A stretch of 64,000 nt of DNA from Trichomonas vaginalis G3. Lineage: Eukaryota; Parabasalia; Trichomonadida; Trichomonadidae. Location of the stretch: contig NC_067208.1 in the NCBI RefSeq assembly GCF_026262505.1, forward strand, positions 7,511,962 through 7,575,961, in the 5' to 3' direction. Of the stretch, positions 22,100 through 33,289 are shown in pieces (position 1 is the first letter of the stretch; each line of letters opens with the position of its first letter). A program made the position numbers and the translations under genes. The notes under the pieces are model-generated. The model was not told the origin of the DNA and searched no databases. It was given only the letters and a program-made list of their open reading frames with translations.

Positions 22100-22223
22100 G
22101 AATGTTAATTTTTTGACAAATACGAATTGTATGGAATATGCCGAAACAATGAATTGTTTAGTAGCAGTAATAGAATGCAATATTGAATTAGATGAAATTG
22201 ATCAAAACAATATGCTTTTTTAA
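22100..22223 (+). pseudogene. Partial 68-codon frame upstream of the ankyrin gene
   Basis: The second half of the helical peptide (NFLTNTNCMEYAETM ... NNMLF) is intact. The first part is lost in or altered next to the gap. Confidence 0.4.
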
Positions 22224-22306
22224 AACATTAGTATCTGATAAATCAAATAAATTGAATTTGTTACAGAATTCTTTAACTGTAAGAAGATGTTGACAATTAA
22301 AGTGTT

Positions 22307-22975
22307 ATGTTGAGAGCAATTAATGGTCACACACGTGTTCTGCGACTTCTTCTTTCTGATCCATCCATTGATGTCAATGCCACTAACAACTCATCACGTA
22401 CAGCATTGATCCGGGCAGCTCGTGACGGACATTTCGAAGCTTTAGAACTTCTCTTGAGTTTTCCAGGCATCGAGAAGAACATCGTCGACAAGAAGAATCG
22501 CAGTGCTCTTCATTACGCAGTTCTTCTCCACCACAAACAGTGCGTTGAGTGTCTTCTGAACGACAAAGATGTCAATCCACAACTTCCTGATGATTCTAGT
22601 TTCACACCTCTTCACATCGCTGCATCTAATGATTTCTCAGACTTAATCCGTCTTTTCGCCGATCGAGATGACGTTGACTTGAACTGCGTCGACTCAATCC
22701 AGTGGACACCTCTCCATGTTGCCGCTAAATGCGGCTCAACTAGTTTCGTCGAAGAGTTGCTTCAACACGAAAATGTCGATGTCAACCGTCAGAACTTGAT
22801 GAAGCGAACTCCTATTTTCAACGCTATTGAAAACGAAAAAATCGAAGTTGTCAAAGTTCTCCTTTCTCGTGAAGACCTCGATTTGAGTGTTGTTGACAGC
22901 GAAGGACACACAGCTAAAGACGTCGCACTCCAGACAAAGAACGAAGATATCATTAATCTTCTTTTAAATAAATGA
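22307..22975 (+). CDS. Ankyrin-repeat protein, 222 residues
   Basis: The same protein as at 37,948-38,616, and two residues different from 14,278-14,946. Six to seven ankyrin repeats fill its whole length, with no signal peptide or membrane segment. It is a predicted soluble protein-binding scaffold with unknown partner. It begins MLRAINGHTRV, within the first repeat, and ends LLLNK within the last, so it is a bare repeat domain. High G+C relative to the AT-rich surroundings makes it stand out. Confidence 0.8.
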   Translation: MLRAINGHTRVLRLLLSDPSIDVNATNNSSRTALIRAARDGHFEALELLLSFPGIEKNIVDKKNRSALHYAVLLHHKQCVECLLNDKDVNPQLPDDSSFTPLHIAASNDFSDLIRLFADRDDVDLNCVDSIQWTPLHVAAKCGSTSFVEELLQHENVDVNRQNLMKRTPIFNAIENEKIEVVKVLLSREDLDLSVVDSEGHTAKDVALQTKNEDIINLLLNK

Positions 22976-23918
22976 GTTTTTTTTATTTTTTTGTTTGTAA
23001 AAAAATTATTTTTAATAATAAAAAACGATAATAATAAATCCTTGAAAAATTAACGCACTTGTCTAAAAAAATGATAAATGATGTTACGTATTGGAAGCAT
23101 ATTTATCCTGCTTTACAGAAATATGTTGAAAAGTGAGTAAAGTTATGAATAAACTGATCCTAGTGAATGATATTGTATTACACAGAAATTGAATGCGACA
23201 TTTGAAATTGTTTGCAATAGCGAGAGAATAGATTATTGAATGACAAAAATGCATCTTGAGTGTCTTTACTTATACTTGTAATGACAAATGTTCTTAAGGG
23301 TGCACTTACGCGTATCTGACTTTAATTCAAATTTCTGACAAATGGCGTGAAGTGTCATTGAAAATTAACCTTAAACATCTGAATCGAAGGACATGTAATA
23401 CAGGTGTAAGTGCACTCTTAAGAAAAATTTTCCACTTCAAGATAGCAATGATATAATAGAATTGAATAAGAAATCGTTAAATTTATTATCCAACATCTCC
23501 CCAAGATACAATGTCCAATCATTTGTAAACGAAGAATATTACAAAATATCATCGAAATAACAATAATTCTTTTTGCTATAGTTTTATTCTTTCTGTCATA
23601 GCAAATTTCTATTATAATATTGAACTCTTTATTGAAATATCAGTTTGTTAATACTTAGATGCCTTACAAAGAAAACCTATTTCGAAATTAAGAGCCATGT
23701 TCCCGATATTATTGCATTACTATATCAGTACTAATTATTTAAATTCACTGTAACAAATACGAACTCTTTGAAAATTAAATTGAGAAATCAAGCCGCATCA
23801 TCTTTTGAATATAAAGTTTTTCATATTTCAATTGATATTAAACAATTGATGAATGCTTTCGTTAATAATGGTCTTTAATTACAATTTTTTGATTATATAA
23901 ATTCATAAATCATGAATA
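22976..23918. other. Spacer between ankyrin gene and beta-helix C5
   Basis: This is the inverse of 752-1,696. It contains the old beta-helix 3' remnant (about 23,030-23,280), the 128-bp MITE, and at 23,839-23,842 the unoccupied TTAA target of the 1.5-kb element. No gene is supported. Confidence 0.6.
23294..23421. mobile_element. 128-bp TTAA-flanked MITE, copy 3
   Basis: TTAA-GGGTGCACTTACGC on the left and the inverted partner on the right; inverse orientation of 1,249-1,376. Confidence 0.7.
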
Positions 23919-24882
23919 TTAATGCCTTCGTCTAAAGGAAAATTGATGATATAAATCAAAAGCAGATCTCATAGGCTTTTTATCTATAATAGGAAACTCT
24001 GCTTCACACAGATATGATGAAAAGTGAGAAAGATTATGAATAGAATATATATTTTGAACATTATTTGTTGTAACTGATTTATGTTTTATCTATTATTCTG
24101 TCACAGAAAGAATTTTAACTGTAATTGAACCACCATTATTTGATAAATTCTTTTTCTGATCCTTTGTTTCCAAGAAATGAACAGTTTTCAATAAGAACAG
24201 TTGATCCAAATGCATAGAATGTTCCATAATCAGATTTTTTGTGTTCATTATTCAAAACATTACAAAAATTAAAATTATAGTTACCACTATCTAATTCTAA
24301 AATTATATAATATGATGTTGTGTTACAAAATGATGAATATGTTACGTTACTTAGACTTGTTGGTTCATATAGAAGTATTCCTGAGTCAAAGTTTGCTTCA
24401 CAGAAACTTGTGTTGATTGATTTAACTTCAATATTTCCATACCAAAGACTATTTGTTCTAGGTTTTTCTAAATTTCCGCATTCATAAAAAGAACTTTCAT
24501 AAAGATAATTTTTATTATTTGAATTATAAACTAATTTAACATATGAATGATGTCCTTGATCGTTTGTTTTTGATTTGTAGCCACATGTTCGGTATTGGAC
24601 AATGGAACTATCACAGTTAAAGTAGAGAGATCCACCTTCTGTATTACTGCTGCAGTTAGTAAATGAACAATCGGAATTAAGGAATTTATTGTTTGTATTC
24701 GTAAAATAAATGGCACTATTGGTCGTAATAGCGATAAATATGCTTTCAAATATGAAACACTCATTATTTGTCGATTTAGCTGTAACGTTTGTGCCACAAA
24801 TAGGTTCTGAATTAGGTGGTGTATTGTAAAAGAGTTCCCAAACATCACCAGAAGATTGAGAAAGATTAAATACTTTTTCTTC
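23919..24882 (-). pseudogene. Beta-helix copy C5, silent type, frameshifted
   Basis: The N-terminal 25 or so residues of C3, the start codon, the palindrome and the initiator are absent. The homologous frame begins EEKVFNLSQSSGDVWELF right after a TAG. Small losses around 24,085 and 24,145 break the frame relative to C8, its counterpart in the next unit. The C-terminal tail is the basic type. Variable sites: K-LV-YN, EKPRTN, YE, DS, YAFGSTV. Confidence 0.65.
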
Positions 24883-24996
24883 CTAAAATGAATTGTAAAC
24901 TTCAGAAAACTACTTCCCTCGTCAAAATTTTTAAGAAAAATTTTTTATCTCTTCCATCAAGGAATAAAAACAGGGGAAAAGATATTACCATAAGTA

Positions 24997-25351
24997 ATGA
25001 GTCGAATCCTTGCTGTCCAAAAGCGTGGCCTTACACCTTATGTTGCTTTTGATTGTCAATCACTTCCTTCCAAGTTAATTACAAATCAGAAGCATCAAGA
25101 AGAGTGACACGAAGCTTTACTTATTACTCAACAATTCTAAAAAGAACTGCGATTACCATCAGCATTTGAATATTATCAAAAATCAATTGAAGAAAGAACT
25201 TATAAATGAATACATCGAGTACATAGTATCACCATATGAATTAGATTCACAATTATCATATCTTGCAAGAACAAGATACTTTGATTGTGTTTTAACATAT
25301 CTAACACCATTAATACTATACAAACTTTATGATTTCTTACAAGTTACTTGA
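24997..25351 (+). pseudogene. EXO1-like (XPG/FEN family) nuclease fragment
   Basis: Conceptual reading from the ATG gives RGLTPYVAFDCQSLPSKLIT, which resembles the XPG N-domain of exonuclease 1 (TPY-VFDG--LPSK). A second stretch, EYIVSPYELDSQLSYLARTR, resembles the I-domain (DC-VAPYEAD-QLAYL). EXO1 removes 5' flaps and resects DNA in mismatch and double-strand-break repair. Stops interrupt the gene, the TEDSDL metal-binding motif is altered to TYLTPL, and only about 120 codons remain of a protein normally over 400. It lies head-to-head with C5, 115 bases away. Clear pseudogene. Confidence 0.7.
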
Positions 25352-26189
25352 AATAGATACCAATATTTCATAACTTTTCATAAATTAACACCCAACAACT
25401 TTAGAACTCTTTGTATATTCTTTTGATGTAACTATTCACCATCAATTACAAATCTTTCTCTGAAACTATCTCTTAAACTCCTTTTATAATACGAAAATTC
25501 AACAAATGTAATTATTTCTTCTAGATCTAACTAAAAAATACAGAATTTCCATACAAATTCTAATACATGTTTACCATTGTATTTAAAACATTCTTTTATC
25601 CTCTTTCATATGATCCAATAACAGAACCATTAATTTTTTTCATTCAGAATCTCCGTAAGAACACAACTTTTTTTATAATCATACATTTCTGCAGATATAC
25701 TTAAACATCTTGTTCAAGGTTAAATTGACACCATTACTCTTTGGACCATTTGAATTTACCAAATTCATCACCATCTGTCCTTACTTCAAAACAAACTATT
25801 CTCCAAAGATTGAAAGTTTCAAAGTCTTATAACCATCACAATCTAAGTATTTCAAGTTCACAAGACTCAATGACAAACATTTCCAGATATCATTCAATTC
25901 CACATCATATTTCCAATCTATCAAACTAATAGTTGATTGAAAAAAGACGAAATTAATTTTGATATTTGTTCAAATTACGAAATTAACATTTTATTTTTTT
26001 CTCATAACACATGATATATCCAATGATATATATCATATTCATCTCTTTAATTCATTCATAAGAAATCAAAATTTATTTCTATCTCAGAAACAGAGATTTT
26101 ATTTATTATTTATTTTCTTATTAATTGATATTTTTTCTTTCATAATTTCCATAATTTAATGCAGATTGTAGAATCCATTTTAACTTCAT
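25352..26189. other. AT-rich stretch after the EXO1-like fragment
   Basis: The first part is shared by all four units. From about 25,725 it differs from the RPA32-bearing units and holds a short protein-like stretch (LLFGPFEFTKFITIC) without a family I recognise. The same stretch recurs at 41,405-41,620. No gene is supported. Confidence 0.45.
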
Positions 26190-27177
26190 GAATAATGATA
26201 CGCACAGTATTCCAAACTTATCTTAGTCGATACAGTTCCAAAATTTAATGAAGCCATCTTTGAGTGCAAAGTTTATGACTTGAAGTTTGTTTGTGAATAT
26301 TCTTCACCAGTACAAGCTTTCACGTATTGCATAGAAAGTTGTTGAATAATTCCCAAGTGAGTGTGTTGTTACAATTGCCTGTCAATCATCATCATCAAAC
26401 AAGACAACATTTGTGAAGCGTCTTTCCATTGCTCTTCGTGTTGTCTGTTACTATTCTATTGTTATTGAAATGAACTATTATTTTGTCGATCGCAAGAAGA
26501 CACCAAAGGGCCCAGATGGCAAGAACGACTTCTAGTGCATTTGTGCCATCAATGTTTATGTTCTTGCTTATAATGTCCACACGTTACTTAAATGGGAAAC
26601 AATTCTTCGCCGCAAGTACGATTTCAAGCAAGACAAGGGCATCAACATCGAAACAGAGAAACAGACACTTCCAGGCAACACATTCCTCATCCTTGAAGGC
26701 ATTCACAGTTTGAATCCATAATTACTTGGTCCAACTGGTCGCGACATAGTCACTCCAATCTACGTTGCTCCACCTACACCACTTGTTGTCGACAATGACC
26801 ACCACATCCTAACATCATATATTCGTCTCATCCGCCACATCATCATAGATCACAGGTACCTCGTCTATTCTGCTCGTAAAACAAACCACTGATGGACATC
26901 GGTCCGAGTTGGCGAAGAGAAGAACATTTTCCCATACCAAGGTGATGCAGAAATGTTCTTCAACTCTTCATTGCTTAAGGAACTTCCAGTTCTTTCTATC
27001 TACTGCCTCAATTTGCTCTCTGATGCCACAATTCCATATCATCGCTATCCACTCACCTCTGAAGTCACCCAGGAGGCTAAGCAACTCCTCAGAATGTTCT
27101 CCGGAAAACCTCTTGAAGGAGTTCCGCACATCTTGTGAATTTTCGAGTTCGTCTGTGTCTCTGACATAAAGTACTAA
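26190..27177 (+). pseudogene. Uridine-kinase-like nucleoside kinase, broken (longest copy)
   Basis: Pieces in more than one frame match the phosphoribulokinase/uridine kinase family. A P-loop region reads SSSSKTTFVKRLSIALRV, where the family has GPSSSGKTT; the glycine before K is replaced. Then come YYFVDRKKTPKGPDGKNDF, TFLILEGIHSLNP, RLIRHIIIDHRY, RVGEEKNIFPYQGDAEMFFN, LKELPVLSIYCLNLL and a final PLEGVPHIL. The intact enzyme phosphorylates uridine/cytidine in nucleoside salvage, on which trichomonads depend. Stops and frameshifts are spread throughout, so this copy is dead. It is the only one keeping the P-loop region. Confidence 0.7.
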
Positions 27178-27456
27178 GAATAAGTTTAATAAACACCTAA
27201 ACTCATAATAGTTTAATCAAAATAAATGCAAGCTATCAGTTTCGGATAAGAAAGAAAAATGCATCAACTCTGAAGAAGAAACGCGATACAACTAATATTG
27301 ACGAGTTAAATTGCTGTATTCACAAACTTCATTGTATAACAAAAAAGAATAACTGTGAATATTTTTTTAACATTCAATTTTGATTCAAATTATAAGTTTT
27401 TAACGGAACAATTCACAAGTGAATATTGAAATTTGATTGATTGTCAAAAAATTTAT

Positions 27457-28458
27457 TTATATTAAAACAATACAAAGAGAAATAATGAAATGATATGAAT
27501 AATGATAAACAATTTCATATTTTGTGATAATATTCTTCTTTATCATTAAATCTAAAATAGGAAACTCTGCTTCACACAGATATGATGAAAAGTGTGAAAG
27601 ATTATGAATAGAATATATATTTTGAACATTATTTGTTGTAACTGATTGATATGTTTTATCTATTATTCTGTCACAGAAAGAATCTTTAACTGTAATTGAA
27701 CCAGAAAGATCTTGATAAAATTCTACTCCTGGTCCTGTGTTTCCAAGAAATGAACAGTTTTCAATAAGAACAGTTGATCCAAATGCATAGAACGTTCCAT
27801 AATCAGATTTTTTGTGTTCATTATTCAAAACATTACAAAAATTAAAATTATAGTTACCACGATTTAATTCTAAAATTAAATAATTTGATGTTGTGTTACA
27901 AAATGATGAATATGTTACATTACTTAGACTTGTTGGTTGATGTAGAAATATTCCTGAGTCATAGTTTGCTTCACAGAAACTTGTGTTGATTGATTTAACT
28001 TCAATATTTCCATACCAAAGAAGATTTGTTGCTCTTTTTTCTAAATTTCCGCATAAATAAAAAGAACTTTCATAAAGATAATTTTTATTATTTGAATTAT
28101 AATATATTTCAACATATGAATGATGTCCTCTATCAGAGTTTGTTTTTGATTTGTAGCCACATGTTCGGTATTGGACAATGGAACTATTACATTTAAAGTA
28201 GATAGATCCACCATTTGTATTACTGCTGCAGTTAGTAAATGAACAATCTGAGTTAAGAAATTTATTGCTTGTATTCGTAAAATAAATGGCACTATTTGTT
28301 GTAATTTCAATGAAGATACTGTTAAAAATGAAACACTCGTTTTCTGTTGATGTTGCTTGAACATTCTTCCCAGTGATTGGTTTTGGTGATGTTGATGTTC
28401 CATAAAAAAGTTCCCAAACATCACCAGCAGATTGTGAAAGATCAAAAACTTTCTCTTC
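27457..28458 (-). CDS. Beta-helix copy C6, silent type, open frame without start
   Basis: The frame is open for 333 codons from EEKVFDLSQSAGDVWELF to a tail ending SYHFIISLCIVLI, which replaces the basic FSFRRRR tail. No ATG lies near the 5' end. The 3.2-kb TTAA element begins at the base after the frame's first codon, replacing the TAG seen in C5, C8, C9 and C10. Variable sites: E-IY-YN, EKRATN, HQ, NR, YAFGSTV, YQDLSGS. The open frame argues for recent loss, recombination donor use, or an unseen upstream exon. Confidence 0.55.
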   Translation of the reverse strand, partial: EEKVFDLSQSAGDVWELFYGTSTSPKPITGKNVQATSTENECFIFNSIFIEITTNSAIYFTNTSNKFLNSDCSFTNCSSNTNGGSIYFKCNSSIVQYRTCGYKSKTNSDRGHHSYVEIYYNSNNKNYLYESSFYLCGNLEKRATNLLWYGNIEVKSINTSFCEANYDSGIFLHQPTSLSNVTYSSFCNTTSNYLILELNRGNYNFNFCNVLNNEHKKSDYGTFYAFGSTVLIENCSFLGNTGPGVEFYQDLSGSITVKDSFCDRIIDKTYQSVTTNNVQNIYSIHNLSHFSSYLCEAEFPILDLMIKKNIITKYEIVYHYSYHFIISLCIVLI

Positions 28459-31400
28459 TTAAGGGTGTACTCCGGTCAAAAAATGGGGACAGTTTGTCTC
28501 GCTAGGGCACCTTATAAAGCTGTATCAGCGCCCAAAATTTAGGATACTATTATATTAAGTAATTGGACCATGCTAGTCGGATTTAAGGCAAAGTTTTTAA
28601 TTGATCATTTATTGATGCAATCATTTTCTAAAAGCAAGCTTACCAACCTTCAAAATATATTTACTGCAGGATAAAAATTATTATACCATAGATTACACAA
28701 ATTTCAACAGAAATCAATATTATTTTTTCAAATCCCTCATGATTATTTAATAAATAATAGAATGTATATTTTATGTACTAGTTGTAGTTAATTCTCATAT
28801 AACAAAATCTTTCTATACGTATTATGATACGCTCATTTTATTACATTTAGAATTATATTGAAATTCTGTATTTATTTGCTTCTTCAATATGCTAGCAACT
28901 ATCAGAAGTATTGACAAGTAGCTTCGTTTCAACCATAGAGTTCGAAGTTTAATTTTCCAAATTCTATCGTAGAAATTACACGTTGGACTTTTTGTGTGCA
29001 TTCAGTAGTAATTTTAATGCGTTTTCGAGTTATTAGGTATTTAGTGTGCAACTCTGCAAAAAAAGAAAATTCAATATTTTTATCAACTTGAATTTGGTTC
29101 AAAATAGTTGTATCAGCAAAACAATCTAATACATGTTATATTTTTTATTAGACTTTTGAAGAATTTGTTGTTTTCGATGAAGTACATGGTTTTAAGAAAT
29201 AGAGCCATGCGTTTTAGAATGTAGCTTCTTTGTCATTGCAGAAACAATATATTATTAGCGCGCTATGTTATGTTGTATATTTATCTTGTTTTTGTTGTTT
29301 TTTCTTCACATTAGATTAAAAAAGTGAATTTGTAAAGTTTTCGATTTTTGATAGAACTCATTGAATTCGACCGGAGTCAGTGTCAGATTCATAGAACTCT
29401 TGCTATATGAACATTGCAACAATTCTTTAACGGTAGATTATATATATACCAAATAAGGAATCTACTCTGAGAGAATCACTTTCCAAATTTTTTCCGTTTA
29501 GCTTATGGATGTCGGATTCCACAAAAAATAAGGTTCTCAAGACACTTGGTGTCTTGGCCTTTTTTTTTGTACGTTAGAAATGTACGTTTAATCAATTTGC
29601 TCGGCGTTTGCCGAGCTCACATGCTGACATTCACAATCCTAACCATTTTTGGTATAGGATCTACAAATCTTCATTTTATAATGAAGTTCTCTTTTGGATT
29701 CTTAATTTGATCCTATCCAAAATGAGAACTTCATTATAAACGCTCTTTAAAGAACTCTCTGATCCATATTTTGTCAGAGATTGCATATCAATTACACTAG
29801 AGCAAAGTTCTTCCTGAAGATTAATCTTTTATAAGCTGATCCTCAGAAAGAACTTTGCTCTTTTCGACTTATATACAGAATCCAACGATAAATTGGGGGA
29901 ACGGTATTAGCTACCCTAAAGTACTATGAATTTCTCTTCATAGTACCTTTTGAGAAGCTAAATACCGCTCAAATACATTGTTTTAGAGGTGATTACAAGA
30001 ACCCAACATTAATGCAAAGTTCTTTGGGTCTATCTCAATCAATAAGGTAACTCAAAGGAGTTTGCATTAATTAAGGAATATCTTATTCATAAAAAGCATA
30101 AATACATTAATTATGAACAGATTTCTTTCGAAGACCCCAATTAAATGAGAGTCTTCGAAAGAAATCTGTTCATAATATAGTAAATACTTGAAAACAACTC
30201 TTTGGTGAGTAAAGAATGATACGTCAAACCCTAATTAGGATAACTCTGCAAGAGTTTCACTATTTAGTGAAACATCTTGTTGAGTTTTTTCTTAATTTAT
30301 GATTGCTGACGTTCCGATGACCAGAGAGTACTTTTACAACGCTTTTAGAGCAGTATTAATACGAAGCCTCTCATTGAATGAGAGACTTCGGATTAATACT
30401 GTTCTATTCAAGTAGTCTCACTAAGCACTGACTTCCTGTAGACTAAAGAACTGGATTACATCTACTAATCAATTGATTCGGATGGAAATCAGAAAGCGTA
30501 TTCGAGAAGATACAATCCAGAAGTGCAAGACTTAAGAATTCTAAGTTAGAATATCATAAGTACTGCAGTCCTGGATTGTAGAATTCATATGATGGCCAAG
30601 TGGAGAGATCATAATGATGCAGGATAATGTATGCGGCAAATGATGTTATATGCTTATAGAAGTAGGCAAATGCAGTACAATGATATATACTTTATATAAA
30701 CATATAATATCATTTGACGTATAGCATAATATCAAGATAGCATAGCAAAATAAATTTTTAGAGGGTAAAAATATATGAAAATGGGTAAAATTCAATAGTG
30801 TCTGACCTATCGTTGTTTTTGATGGTGTCTTATGTAACCGTCAGACACATTCAAATTTTGAATGGTGTCTTGTGGTTTGACAGACACCTTTGAAAAAATA
30901 AAATCTCTTTTATTTTAATTATATAGAACCTTTACATATTATACTAGATTTTACCCGTTTTAATTGTTGAGTTTTGATATAATTTTTCTTTGAAAAATGC
31001 GCAAAATAAATTTGAAAATAAAAATTTTGAAGTCAAGACACTATGATGACACCTAGCAATTTCTCAGAGACACCTATCGTTGGGAAAATTACATCCGTAG
31101 TTTAGCTCGAAATGAAGTTAAGTTTTTAGTATTTTTTTACAAAATTTGATTTTTCTCAAAAATTTGGAATTTTAGGAAACAAAGCTCTTCGTGGTAGTAT
31201 GTATTATAGGTATATGTATCTATTTCTCGTTGAGCAATGTCACTGCCTCTTGAGGAAAAAAAGATATGTTACATTTACTATTTTTCATATAAATTCCAGC
31301 AATTTTAGGAGTGCTTGCAACAAACATAAGTATCTCAAATACTTGAAATATTGAGACATGGACTTGGGTACATATATATAACTATATATTCTATAGCACC

Positions 31401-31643
31401 ACGAAGAGTTTTCTCCATTCCAAGCTTTCAATATGGAGTTATAATGAGATCTTAATTATACTTCTAAAAACAATAAAATATTTCAAAATTTTAAGTGATA
31501 ATTAATTGCAATTCTCTTTTATTTAATAGACCTCATATCATTCTATAAATATATCATATTATCATTTCTTAATATCAAATATTTAATTCAGGGGGAGGCA
31601 GTGTATGTGCCCTAAAATTGAATGGGTCGGAGTACACCCTTAA
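28459..31643. mobile_element. 3.2-kb TTAA-flanked element with hairpin array
   Basis: The ends are TTAA-GGGTGTACTCCGGTC and, in reverse complement, TTAA-GGGTGTACTCCGACCC, 3,185 bases including both TTAAs. The corresponding unit at 43,017 lacks it, so it inserted at the 5' edge of C6, splitting C6 from its head-to-head EXO1-like partner. No coding frame of note is present, so it needs a transposase from elsewhere. Termini resemble the 128-bp and 1.05-kb elements (GGGTGCAC). The middle third is a dense series of hairpins, annotated separately. The piggyBac or Kolobok superfamily is suggested by TTAA only. Confidence 0.8.
29536..30890. repeat. Array of about a dozen different hairpins
   Basis: Successive inverted repeats, each of different sequence: 29,538-29,556 (CAAGACAC/GTGTCTTG, then a T run); 29,598-29,616 (GCTCGGC/GCCGAGC); about 29,677-29,739 (24-base stem, one bulge); 29,757-29,779; about 29,799-29,862 (14-base stem); about 29,902-29,967 (nested two-part stem); 30,010-30,068; about 30,112-30,176 (25-base stem, no mismatch, 15-base loop); 30,242-30,284; about 30,347-30,403 (long stem, ends AGAGCAGTATTAAT); 30,451-30,489; 30,798-30,848; 30,862-30,888. 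The motif AAAGTTCTT or its complement recurs in several stems. No coding frame. Function unknown. Confidence 0.8.
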
Positions 31644-31689
31644 AAGAAATGTAAACTTCAGAAAGTTACTTCCCTTGTCAATATTTTTA

Positions 31690-32040
31690 ATGAGTCGTAT
31701 CATGGCTATTTAAAAATTTGGCCTCACCCCTGTTATTGTTTTTGATTGTTAAGCAGCCAAGTTTATGACAAATTAGAAGCTTCAAGAAGAGCGACGTGAA
31801 CCATTATACTTATTGCTCATCAATTTTAAATAGAACGACGATTACCATCAGCATTTGAATATTATCAAAAATCAATTGAAGAAAGAACTTATAAAAGAAT
31901 ACATCGCGTATATCGTATCACCATATGAATCAGATTCACAATTATCATATCTTGCAAGAACAAGATACTTTGATTGTGTTTTAACATATCTAACACCATT
32001 AGTATTATACAAACTTTATGATTTCTTACAAGTTACTTGA
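31690..32040 (+). pseudogene. EXO1-like nuclease fragment, copy 2
   Basis: Same two pieces as at 24,997 (XPG N-like LTPVIVFDC region and I-domain-like AYIVSPYESDSQLSYLAR), with stops in between. The 5' flank resumes the C6 upstream sequence after the inserted 3.2-kb element. Confidence 0.65.
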
Positions 32041-32373
32041 AATAGATACCAATATTTCATAACTTTTCATAAATTAACACACAACAACTTTAGAACTCTT
32101 TGTATATTCTTTTGATGTAACTATTCACCATCAATTACAAATCTTTCTCTGAAACTATCTCTTAAACTCATTTTATAATACGAAAATTCAACAAATGTAA
32201 TTATTTCTGCTATATCATACCAAAAAATACATAATTTCCATACAAATTCTAATACATGTTTAACATTGTATTTAGAACATTCCTTTTTGCTCTTTCATAT
32301 GATCCAAAAACAGAACAATTAATTTTTTTCATTCAGAATCTCCGTAAGAACACAACTTTTTTATAATCATACA

Positions 32374-32986
32374 TTGCTGCAGATATACTTAAACATCTTG
32401 TTCAAGGTTAAATCAAGGAAACAAGTATCCATCGTAGGAAAGATCATTAGCCATGAAGATAGCACAATCAGTATTGATTACTTGGTGAATGATTGTACAG
32501 GCAGTATCAAAGTTAAGAATTTCATTTCAGATGATAATCCAGAGCCAATTCCAGATGGAACATACGTTTTTGTTGTTGGACGAATTACCCCTGCTATTGA
32601 AGATGGAATATCTTCATTCACAATCAAACCCATAACAGAATTCGATCAAATTCCTTATCATATGCTTTACTCATTGTTCGTACACTTACAGACAACAAGA
32701 GGAACACCCCAGACTCCTCTTTCGCTCAAGCACCAAAGCATGTTGAAACATCCGCTCCAGCACCTCCTCCAATGCGATCAAGCGAAGACAGAGATGAAAA
32801 GATTAAGAATGATGTCATTGAATTCCTCAAAGAGAACAATTCAGATCGCGGAACTCCAGAAGAACAAATTATTCAACATTTCTCACACATATACTCGCAG
32901 AAGAAGTTAAGAAAGCAGTTGAAACAGCAAACTTTAATGGTGAAATCTACTCTACAAGCGAAGATAATTGTTATAATCCTTGCTAA
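32374..32986 (+). pseudogene. Replication protein A 32-kDa subunit (RPA32), frameshifted
   Basis: The N-terminal part carries an OB-fold: KQVSIVGKIISHEDSTISID, DCTGSIKVKNFI, DGTYVFVVGRI, FTIKPITEFDQIPYHML, all typical RPA2 strands. After a frame change a proline-rich linker leads to a winged-helix end (DEKIKNDVIEFLKENN ... EEQIIQHFSHIY, GEIYSTSEDNCYNPC). RPA32 is part of the single-stranded DNA-binding RPA complex, and its winged helix recruits repair factors. The order OB fold, linker, winged helix matches the family, and only one or two small frame changes separate it from an intact gene. N-terminal residues are missing. The second copy is at 43,785. Confidence 0.75.
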
Positions 32987-33289
32987 ATTTTGAATGATTT
33001 TCTCTTGAAATCATTGTTACTGATACAAGATTTAATTTGCTCTAATAAACCATCATTTTTCTGTAATAATTTTTTGAAATTAAAATATTTCAATCTCTTC
33101 TTATTTTCTAATGAATTTTTAATTAAGTAATATCTTTATATGGATTTCATAGCTCATTAATTGCACATTTCCTTCTAATTTTAAGTTTTTAGCTAATAAT
33201 CTATTCAATATATTTTTAATAATCATGCTAGAACATATTGTAATAATTCACATGCGTTTTTATTTATAATACAGAATGCCCTCTCGCAT

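Noticed and set aside
24531-24848. Frames starting MMFGNSFTIHHLIQNL or MIFLNLLVMFGNFFMEH in several beta-helix copies
   Set aside because: They are shifted-frame shadows of the real beta-helix frame, which runs through the same bases.
29538-29575. Bacterial-type terminator (stem followed by T run)
   Set aside because: The setting is a eukaryotic nuclear genome; the stem is better described as the first member of the hairpin array.
29536-30890. CRISPR-like array
   Set aside because: There is no repeated unit: each hairpin differs, with no constant spacer length.
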